Positions 6,587 to 14,500 of a stretch of DNA of 22,033 bases are shown here, piece after piece. The notes under the pieces were generated by a model, which saw only the letters and a list, made by a program, of their open reading frames with translations, ran no database searches and had not been told where the DNA came from. Source of the stretch: WVZH01 sp034430425 (GTDB lineage: Bacteria > Chloroflexota > Anaerolineae > Anaerolineales > E44-bin32); assembly GCA_034430425.1 (NCBI GenBank), contig DAOUEK010000085.1:1-22033 (forward strand). Direction: 5' to 3'. The position numbers and the translations under genes are program-made. Within the stretch, counting starts at the first letter, position 1; the number at the start of each line of letters is the position of its first letter.

Positions 6587-8002
6587 ATGTTTCAAATTCA
6601 AGATCAATCTCAACGTCCGCTTACAACCGCTCACCTGGCGCAGACCATGAGCCTATTGCTGCTTTCAAACCAGGAATTGAAGGATAAAGTCATCTCGGAA
6701 CTGGCGGAAAATCCCGCCCTCGAACTCGTCGAGGAATATAAATGTCCGCATTGCAATAAACGCCTTCTGCGACCTGGCCCTTGTCCGGTATGCAGCCGCA
6801 AGAGCGAAGGGGACGAGCCAATTGTATTTCTTTCTCCTCGTGTCTCCCAGAATCCGGGACGAAACGGTCGCCATCACGAGGACCTCGAGCCCATGGATCG
6901 AGAAATCGCAGCTCCCGAAAGCCTTGCGATGTTCGTTCTCGAGCAATTGGCTGCGGAATTAGAACCCGAAGATCGCAAGCTGGCATTGTATATATTGGCC
7001 AGTCTCGACGATGACGGCTTTCTGCAAGATCCGCCCGCCATCATCGCCCGCATGACACGCTCGCCGATTTCACAGGTAAACCGAGTCTTACAGTTGATCT
7101 CCCGAGTCGATCCGCCGGGTCTGGCGACAGGCGGTCCCAGGCAAGCGCTTCTCGTTCAACTGGAACTTTTACCAAACGGCGGGCAAAAACGCGAAATCGC
7201 CAAGCAATTACTGGAAGATTACTTTTCCGAACTCGGCCGCCGCGAATTCGAAAAAATAGCCGCCGATCTTGATCTCAGTGTCAATCGAGTGCGCCAGACT
7301 GCCGAATTCATCCATGACAACCTCAATCCTTATCCCGCACGTTCATCTTGGGGCTCCAATAGACTACCCCCGGCCGGAGATCCCAACGTCTATCACGCAC
7401 CTGATATCGCCATTACACACAATCAATCGGGAGAGGACGACTCACTCGTCGTTGAAATTTTTGCGCCGGTCTCAGGTTGGCTTCGAGTAAATCCCCTGTT
7501 CAAGAAATATCAAGACCAGCAAGACAGCGATATCTCTGATGAGTGGAAAGAGCACATTGAGCGGGCAAGCCTGTTCGTCAAATGCTTGCAGCAGCGCAAC
7601 AACACCGTCTGCCAGGTCATGGAAAACCTTGTTGCCCAACAACGTGAATATATCATCAAAGGAGACCGTTTTTTACACCCAATGACACGCGCAGAACTAG
7701 CGAAGAAAATTGGCGTGCATGAGTCGACGATCTCTCGTGCCGTTGCGCAAAAAGCCGTAGCATTGCCGGACGGACGCATTCTCCCGTTATCTCGGTTTTT
7801 CGATCGGAGTTTGTCTGTGCGGGACCGAATAAAAGAGATGGTCAAGAACGAAAAACGTCCACTCACGGATGAACAGATTGCCGAAAAACTACGTAAGGAA
7901 GGGATACAAGTTGCCCGTCGCACGGTAGCGAAATACCGCTCGATCGAAGGTATCTTGCCAGCCCGGTTACGCCATCGTGACGCGAGGGGCAATCGAGTAT
8001 AG
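6587..8002 (+). CDS. rpoN: RNA polymerase sigma-54 factor with inserted zinc ribbon
   Basis: Sigma-54 directs RNA polymerase to -24/-12 promoters and needs an AAA+ activator to open them. Numbering from 6587, region I is recognisable (about 10-48, AQTMSLLLLSNQELK...LAENPALEL). A Cys4 knuckle C53-C56-C66-C69 (CPHC...CPVC) comes next, where a linker is usual. The core-binding region follows, then the helix-turn-helix with GVHESTISRAVAQK, and the RpoN box as ARRTVAKYR (443-451). Translation from 6587 gives 471 residues and uses the GAGG at 6577-6580 region as ribosome site. A TTG at 6536 extends the frame but lies before the predicted transcription start, so I reject it. The 3' end overlaps the histidine kinase gene, consistent with an rpoN-kinase-activator operon. 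Confidence 0.96.
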   Translation: MFQIQDQSQRPLTTAHLAQTMSLLLLSNQELKDKVISELAENPALELVEEYKCPHCNKRLLRPGPCPVCSRKSEGDEPIVFLSPRVSQNPGRNGRHHEDLEPMDREIAAPESLAMFVLEQLAAELEPEDRKLALYILASLDDDGFLQDPPAIIARMTRSPISQVNRVLQLISRVDPPGLATGGPRQALLVQLELLPNGGQKREIAKQLLEDYFSELGRREFEKIAADLDLSVNRVRQTAEFIHDNLNPYPARSSWGSNRLPPAGDPNVYHAPDIAITHNQSGEDDSLVVEIFAPVSGWLRVNPLFKKYQDQQDSDISDEWKEHIERASLFVKCLQQRNNTVCQVMENLVAQQREYIIKGDRFLHPMTRAELAKKIGVHESTISRAVAQKAVALPDGRILPLSRFFDRSLSVRDRIKEMVKNEKRPLTDEQIAEKLRKEGIQVARRTVAKYRSIEGILPARLRHRDARGNRV

Positions 8003-9995
8003 GTTGATTATCTTGCCATCGGAATCATCACCCCTAAACCCTATTGCCCGATTCTTCAAACCTGTTCCTTATCACGAATTTTTTCGAATCCTCGCAGATA
8101 CACTCGAGGCGGCCGTCTTGGTGATCTCGGAAGACGGGGCTCGATTTCATGCATGGAATCATGCTTTTTTGCTGCTCTCAGGATATGCGAGGACGGACCT
8201 GGATACAATCACGCCGTCCGATCTGTTTCCTGACGAGGCGGGCGAGAAAGCACTTGGCGAACTACTCGAAAGCTGGGAAAAGCATGATTTCCAGCTGCAG
8301 GATGTTCCCCTGCATACGCATGAGGGTGCTGTCCGGCTCGTAGATATTAATTGCCACCCCATCAGCCCTTCACGCGCTGGTTTGCTCTTGATTCTCACGC
8401 CCTCCAATCTTCGCCAGCGATCCTCAGAACATCGACGCGCCCAGGAAGGCCGACTGAAGCACTTTACGAATTTATCAAGGATACTGCTCGAAAGCGGTCC
8501 TTCCGCCTTCCCAGCCGCATTGGAAATTGGGAAAGAAGCGCTCAATGCTTCCTCAATCAACCTTTACCGTGTTTCAGCAACCACCCCTGGCTATATCCTG
8601 GACGAAGGACACGGAGTCGAGTTTCCCCCAACATTAGCCGCCTCAGATCTCAGCCAGCTTCAAGCGAACAGCACATGGACTATCGGCCAACGTCCCGATC
8701 ACCCACTTCACAAAGCGGCTCGTGCTGCCGGCTTGGCGGCTATACATTGTGCGCTTCTTGGTACGCCAACTGCATGGATTGGGATGCTCGTGGCAGGCTG
8801 GAGAGACCAGGATGCTGTTCCGCCGGACACAGACTCCGTCATATCTGTGATAGCGAATCTATACCACGCTGCGATAGTATCCGGCATTCAGCGCATTTCC
8901 CTCGCAAAAGCCGAATCGAATATCAACCATCTCGAAACAGAAATTAACGGTTATTTCGAATCCCTTCAAGATACATTGATCACACTCGACGACGGTCTTC
9001 ACGTCCTAAAATCCAACTCCGCCATCACTCGATCACTGGGTTATCAACCTGAAGAAATTGCCGGGCTACCGATTCAGGATGTGCTCGTTGGCCCCGAAGA
9101 CATCACCGCAACCCTGCTCGACGCACTCGGGCACCAAAGACTTGCGGAGCTTTCGCGCGTACCGCTCCACCGCCGTGACGGAACTCGCCTTCCCTTCCAC
9201 CTGCGCGTTGTGCCGTCGTCACCCGAAGGAGCCTCCAGTTTACTTCTCATCCTCAGAGATCAATCCGAACAGCAAGCCATCGAGGACCAAACCGAGACAC
9301 TTTCGCAAAGAGCGTTACTCGGTGAGTTAATGGCGATTTTCGCACATGAAGTGCGCAATCCGATCAACAACATCAGCACGGGAGTTCAATTGATCGCCTC
9401 ACGCCTCGGGGAAGAACATCCTTCCTATAAATCACTCCAACGCGTCCAGAACGAGTGTAATCGTCTGGACCAGTTAATGAGCGACGTACTCTTCTTCTCG
9501 AGGCCACTCGAATTAAAAATCGAATCGCTTGACTTGAAAGAATTGATGGAGCGTATTGTTGCCCGCTGGCATCCCAGGCTTTCTCAAGCCGGCGTTTCCC
9601 ATCGCACTACATATGCGCAGGATGCACAGAAAGCATTGGCGGATTCGAGAACGCTGGAACAAGTCATAGTCAATCTGATCACCAATGCAATCGAAGCCAT
9701 GCCTGAAGGCGGCGCCATTTCCATCGCCGTTACCATGAGTCAATCCGTGCAGGGAGACATGGTTGAACTCAAGATCGCTGATACTGGCCCGGGGATTCCG
9801 CCAGATGTGATTAACCGCATCTACGACCCGTTCTTCACAACGAAAAAAGAAGGAACCGGTCTGGGACTGGCCATCAGCCGCAGGATTGTGAGTGCACATA
9901 AAGGAAGCCTAAATGTAGAAAGCTTCCCAGATGCAGGCACAGTCTTTACAATATCACTGCCAGCCGAAAAACCAGCCGTAGGAGATAATGCATGA
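7977..9995 (+). CDS. PAS-GAF-PAS sensor histidine kinase (NtrB/AtoS-like)
   Basis: The protein has no membrane segment and should be a cytoplasmic sensor. In order it shows a PAS-like domain (about 35-140), a GAF-like domain (about 160-300), a short coiled coil (about 305-325) and a second PAS (about 325-435). Next comes a HisKA domain with phospho-acceptor His457 in FAHEVRNP. The HATPase domain has the N-box (LITNAIEAMPEGG), G1 (DTGPGIP), F-box (FFTTKKEGTG) and G2 (GLGLAIS). The HEVRNPI H-box and single HATPase are typical of NtrB-type kinases that partner sigma-54 activators, and the activator gene overlaps by four bases (ATGA). The start is uncertain: GTG 7977 overlaps rpoN, while TTG 8004 and TTG 8013 are alternatives; an AGG before 8013 makes that one plausible. 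The sensed signal is unknown. Confidence 0.93.
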   Translation: MTRGAIEYRLIILPSESSPLNPIARFFKPVPYHEFFRILADTLEAAVLVISEDGARFHAWNHAFLLLSGYARTDLDTITPSDLFPDEAGEKALGELLESWEKHDFQLQDVPLHTHEGAVRLVDINCHPISPSRAGLLLILTPSNLRQRSSEHRRAQEGRLKHFTNLSRILLESGPSAFPAALEIGKEALNASSINLYRVSATTPGYILDEGHGVEFPPTLAASDLSQLQANSTWTIGQRPDHPLHKAARAAGLAAIHCALLGTPTAWIGMLVAGWRDQDAVPPDTDSVISVIANLYHAAIVSGIQRISLAKAESNINHLETEINGYFESLQDTLITLDDGLHVLKSNSAITRSLGYQPEEIAGLPIQDVLVGPEDITATLLDALGHQRLAELSRVPLHRRDGTRLPFHLRVVPSSPEGASSLLLILRDQSEQQAIEDQTETLSQRALLGELMAIFAHEVRNPINNISTGVQLIASRLGEEHPSYKSLQRVQNECNRLDQLMSDVLFFSRPLELKIESLDLKELMERIVARWHPRLSQAGVSHRTTYAQDAQKALADSRTLEQVIVNLITNAIEAMPEGGAISIAVTMSQSVQGDMVELKIADTGPGIPPDVINRIYDPFFTTKKEGTGLGLAISRRIVSAHKGSLNVESFPDAGTVFTISLPAEKPAVGDNA

Positions 9996-11179
9996 GCGGG
10001 ACAGTATTAATCGTTGACGATGAAGATACCGCACGATCCTTCGTTTCAGAAGCACTTGGAGATGCCGGCTTTGAAGCGATCGAGGCCGGTGATCTAAAAT
10101 CGGCAAATAAGGCCATCGACACAGGCGCTGCCGACATTGTCCTGCTGGACGTCGTATTGCCAGATGGATCGGGCATTTCGCTGCTCGACCGCATCAGCAT
10201 GGAGAATCCCAGCCCACCAGTGATTTTGATGACCGCGTTCGGCGAAGTGGATACGGCGGTCGAAGCGATGAAAAAAGGGGCGCAGGATTTTCTTCAAAAG
10301 CCTTTGGATCTCAAGCGTTTGCTGCAGGCCGTTGAACGAGCGCAAGAGGTTGTTTCCCTGCGTCGAGAACTCGACTTACTGCGGCGCTCCTCCAGCGAAC
10401 AAGCCGAATGGGTGATCGGGGAAACACCCGAGATGAAGCGCATTGTCAGCGAGGCGCAACGCGCTGCAGCGGCTTCTGTATCCGTGCTGATCACCGGTGA
10501 GACGGGAACCGGAAAGGAAGTGCTGGCTCGAGCAATTCGCAGCATGAGCCCCCGAGCAGACAAGGCCTTCGTTCCAATAAACTGTGCTGCCTTACCCGAT
10601 ACGATGATCGAATCAGAGCTCTTCGGACACGAAGCGGGCGCATTTACAGGTGCGCAGAAACGCAAGCCCGGGCTGATCGAAATCGCCGATGGCGGAATTT
10701 TGTTCCTGGATGAAATATCATCCACCAAGCCGGAAATGCAGGCGAAGCTGCTGCGCGTGCTCGACGAACAACGTTTTCGCCGCGTCGGCGGTGTGACTGA
10801 GATCGATGTCGACATTCAAATCCTGGCAGCTTCCAATCGTAACCTAAATACCATGATCGAAGACGGCACTTTCCGCGAGGACTTATACTACCGACTCAAG
10901 GTCGTCGATCTTCATCTGCCCCCCCTCAGAGAGCGGATTGTCGATATCCCCGCCCTCGCAGGTACCTTTATCCGTCAAATCAACCTGCGAACAGGCAACA
11001 ATATTAGCGGTATCACCTCACGCGCCATCAACGCGTTGAAGTCGCACACCTGGCCTGGAAATATCCGCGAACTCCTGCATATGATTGAGCGCGCCATGCT
11101 GTTTTGTGACGATGAACAGATCGACCTTGGACACCTCCCTCCGGATATCCAGATGCTAGCCAAGACCAAAAAGAAGTAA
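9992..11179 (+). CDS. NtrC-type sigma-54 activator lacking a DNA-binding domain
   Basis: This response regulator remodels sigma-54 polymerase using ATP. The receiver domain has acidic residues D9/D10, phospho-acceptor Asp53 (LLDVVLPDG), Thr81 and Lys103. The AAA+ domain has Walker A GETGTGKE (169-176), the sigma-54-contacting GAFTGA loop (216-221), Walker B ILFLDE (236-241), arginine-finger region FREDLYYRL and sensor II WPGNIREL (354-361). Only about 34 residues follow sensor II and they end in KTKKK, so the Fis-type helix-turn-helix of NtrC (about 60-80 residues) is absent. The stop at 11177-11179 is followed by a sigma-54 promoter rather than an HTH in another frame, so I read this as a native form and not a frameshift. 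A good Shine-Dalgarno (AGGAG, 9980-9984) precedes the ATG. Known DNA-binding-free relatives are Helicobacter FlgR and Chlamydia CtcC. Confidence 0.95.
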   Translation: MSGTVLIVDDEDTARSFVSEALGDAGFEAIEAGDLKSANKAIDTGAADIVLLDVVLPDGSGISLLDRISMENPSPPVILMTAFGEVDTAVEAMKKGAQDFLQKPLDLKRLLQAVERAQEVVSLRRELDLLRRSSSEQAEWVIGETPEMKRIVSEAQRAAAASVSVLITGETGTGKEVLARAIRSMSPRADKAFVPINCAALPDTMIESELFGHEAGAFTGAQKRKPGLIEIADGGILFLDEISSTKPEMQAKLLRVLDEQRFRRVGGVTEIDVDIQILAASNRNLNTMIEDGTFREDLYYRLKVVDLHLPPLRERIVDIPALAGTFIRQINLRTGNNISGITSRAINALKSHTWPGNIRELLHMIERAMLFCDDEQIDLGHLPPDIQMLAKTKKK

Positions 11180-11198
11180 AGCCTCCCCAAACCCATAC

Positions 11199-11214
11199 TG
11201 GCACATTCCTTGCA
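11199..11214 (+). promoter_or_regulatory. Sigma-54 (-24/-12) promoter of the TPR/protease operon
   Basis: TGGCACATTCCTTGCA matches the sigma-54 consensus at all fixed positions, with GG (11200-11201) and GC (11212-11213) 12 bases apart. The start is predicted near 11225, leaving a 27-base leader that holds the GGAGG ribosome site at 11242-11246. It lies only 20 bases after the activator stop codon, so it defines a new unit regulated by that activator. Confidence 0.88.
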
Positions 11215-11251
11215 ACATACTCCTTCAGATTCATGCATTCTGGAGGCGAAT

Positions 11252-11587
11252 ATGATTCCGTTCTCGTATAAAGATTTGCAAATCATTATTGCGGCGGGTG
11301 TATTTCTCTTGGGTTGTCTTTCGATTGTAATCGGGGTTTTGATATTACTTTCAAGAAGCTACTCCAAAGAAATTCAAACGATTGCCGCCCACACCGCGCG
11401 TCTCGGCCAAAAAGGCATAAGCCACGAAATTAGCGGGCTGGTGCAAAGCGCTGCTGAACTGACCGCTTCGATCAACCAACTCGTCCGAACCGCAAATGGA
11501 ATCGGCGTATTCCTGATCTCATTGGGTATGGTCATGATTGCAGCTTCCTATTGGTTGATTCAACAAATTGAATGGAACCTAGGCTGA
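11252..11587 (+). CDS. Small two-helix membrane protein
   Basis: The 111-residue protein is not recognised as a named family. It has two hydrophobic helices (about residues 10-33 and 83-103). They flank a 50-residue amphipathic segment with regular Ala/Leu spacing that could form a helical hairpin or coiled coil. The charge pattern suggests the middle segment faces the cytoplasm, though topology is uncertain. ATG 11252 is chosen because GGAGG sits five bases upstream and because the upstream TTG at 11210 lies inside the sigma-54 -12 element. It is first in the operon with the giant TPR gene, whose chosen start comes 11 bases after this stop. It might be a membrane anchor for the TPR/protease proteins; that is inference. 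Confidence 0.8.
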   Translation: MIPFSYKDLQIIIAAGVFLLGCLSIVIGVLILLSRSYSKEIQTIAAHTARLGQKGISHEISGLVQSAAELTASINQLVRTANGIGVFLISLGMVMIAASYWLIQQIEWNLG

Positions 11588-11598
11588 GTGAAGCCAAT

Positions 11599-14500
11599 AT
11601 GAACAAACAACTGACGGATTCCGCAGTTCTCGACACACTGCGCACGATTCTCAACCCTCAGGAATTGTCACAGAGTATAGTGTATCTGCTAAGGGTACCT
11701 GAGGCATGGCGCGGACTCCATGACGCGGAAATGTTAGATCGAATGACTGTCGCGGAGTTATCCAAACCGATTACACCATCCAAGCTGACCTGGCTCTTTT
11801 TCGATGGATGCGGTCCGGAAATTTCAGAATCGAGCTTATCGGAAGCTGTGGAATCTCGTTTGCAGGATTCAATGCAAGCAATCCTGCAGGGTGTAGAAAT
11901 TGATAACGACTTTGAAACCATCGCCTCAATCGCTGTTGGGATCGCCCGCCAAAGCAAAACTGAAGATAACGCCAAAGAAATTACTGCGGCGGCCATCCAA
12001 CACCCCCAATTATGGAAATCTGCGCTTTGCTGTGCCTGGACATTGATTCAGGAACCAGGCAAATTACTGGCATCCCTGATGGATGATCTGACAACTGAAG
12101 GAATTTCTCTAACCGCAAAAATGCTTCTGTCGAACATGCCTGCGCGGGATGCAGCTGCACAGATCATGAAAGCCACCCCACATACCTGGAATCAACTTGC
12201 TATCCAGCTGAAGAATCTTGGGAAATTCGAAATGGTGCAGGAAATGGCCAGGATTGCGCTGGAACGCAATACGAATTCCACCGGGACAAATTCCAACCCG
12301 GAAGCCCTGCTTGCCGATGCATTCTGCGAATTGTCAATGGGAGCATACGACGAAGCGAGGGAAAGACTCAACCAGGCATGGAAAGCAACGGAGAACACTG
12401 CTGCCTCGATCGCCGACCTTATCGCTGAGTCTGCGATCCTCGAAGGCGATGGAATCCTGGAAATCGAGGCCCGAAAGCAAGCACTTCGCTCAAAGTCCTC
12501 GCCGAGGCGGCGTGCAGATTTGATCTTCGCGCTTTCCAACAATGAAAGATTTGAAGATGCCCTGTCGTTTATCGATATGGATCAGGAACCCACAAGCATC
12601 GAGGAACAAATTGCCCACGGAATGATTTTTACACGCATTGGCGAGAAAGACCGTGCGTTAAACCATTTCATCACCGCCGCGGAACACCTACCCGCCAGCT
12701 TCGATATGGATCATCGCTGGTCGAACGCATTACTCTCGGGTTTGCAGGACTGCGGAGCGATTGAAGAAGCGCTGCAAATTGCAAAAGCGAACGTCGACCG
12801 AGATCCTGACAATTACGCTGTGAGATCGGAATATATATACATGTTGGGTTCCTTAGGAGATCACACGGGTGCTGCAGCGCAGGCCGATCTCCTCCTGGCT
12901 TTGCAGCCACATTCGCGTGAGGCTCGTGAATTGCTGGCTATAAATCTGAAAGAAAGTGGTGCTGCGAAAGCCGCAATCGAACACTGGAAAGCACTCGCGA
13001 ATGAAGATCCGAATTATCTCTGGAATCTGGCATCGTGCGCTTTACAGGCGAATGAAGCCTCGATCGCTGAAGAAACCGCCAGGAGTATCCTGCAAAACGA
13101 TCCCGCATCTGCTCGTGGCAAAGTAATCCTCGGAAGAACACAGGCTGCACAAGGCCACTTTGATTCAGCTCGCGACAAAATCCTGGAGGCGTTGGAGGCC
13201 GAGCCCGACCTGGCGCAAGGTTGGATTGCGCTGGCCGAGACCGAAGATACAGCCGGCAACCTCGAAGCAGCCGGCGATGTCTTGGCAAAAGCCATTGAGC
13301 GTTTGCCAAATCAGGCATCCCTATTCGCTGCACAGTCTGCACACCAGAAACGAAAGGGACTGTTCGAAGATAGTGCACAATCCTTGCAAAAAGCCATCGA
13401 GTTTGAATCGACTAACGTGGAATGGCTGCTGCAGTATGGCGAGATTCTAGACACCTTGGGTAGAGATGATATGGCCTTATCCGCACTCAACGATGCCCAT
13501 TCGGTGGAACCTTTCAATTGGCGCATTCGCACCGCCCTCGGAACGATGTACGAAAAACGCAAAGAAAATCTTCTTGCCGCAGAACTTCTCAGCCATCTTC
13601 CAGACGAAGCTCCCGCGGAGGCGCACTACCTCGCCGGTCGAGCAATCGTAAAATCCGATTGCCATCAAAACGAGCTGCTGCAATCAAAAGCCGTCGATCA
13701 TCTGCAGATGGCCAGGGATTCCGGAGTCGCTGATCCCGTCCTGGCTTATTGGATGGGCTGTGCGCAGGAAAACATCGGTGCGTACGAGCCTGCATTCCAG
13801 AATTATCAATCGAGCTTGAAATCCCTTCAGGAAACCGACCAGGAGACGTACAAGCAAGCCCTGATGGGGACTTCGCGAACAGCTCTGGCAACCGACCGTC
13901 TTCCCATTGCGTTAACGACATTAGAAACTGCGCAAGAGAAGTATCCTGCCTCGACGGACATTCTTTATCAATTGTCGCAAGCCTATCTCTCGGCTGGTAT
14001 GCCCGAGCAAGCACTGCACGTCTCCCAGCAAGCGGTCGAACTTGAACCTGGAAACCAGGATGCACTGCACATGCTGCGCGAATCTGCCGTTGCCCTGAAA
14101 CGTTGGGATCAAGCGATCCATGCAACCAAGCGCCTCCTCGAGTACTGTCCGGAAAGTCAGTCTGACTGGATGGATCTGGCGCAGTATTCACAGAAATCCA
14201 ACCGGCGAGATGAAGCCCGGAATGCGCTGGCGCGTGCAATCGCCATCGATCGTCGCCATCCAAAATCTCTCTTGACGGCGGCGCAGATATTGATCAATCT
14301 GGACGAACCCGCCTATGCCCAAATCAATTTGAAACACGCACTTTCAAACGCGCCGGAGGATGTGGAGACGTATGAGGCATTGGCGAGAACGGGCCAAGCG
14401 CTCGGCGATTTCGAAAGCGAGCAAGAGGCCTGGAAGCGTCTGCTGGAACTCGACCCAGACAACCTCACCGCCCTTTCCCAGGGTGCACAAGCACTTTGGA

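Noticed and set aside
11100..11198. Frameshifted helix-turn-helix remnant after the activator
   Set aside because: The 73 bases to the next start are occupied by the sigma-54 promoter and a ribosome site; no frame encodes an HTH-like segment, so the short form appears native.
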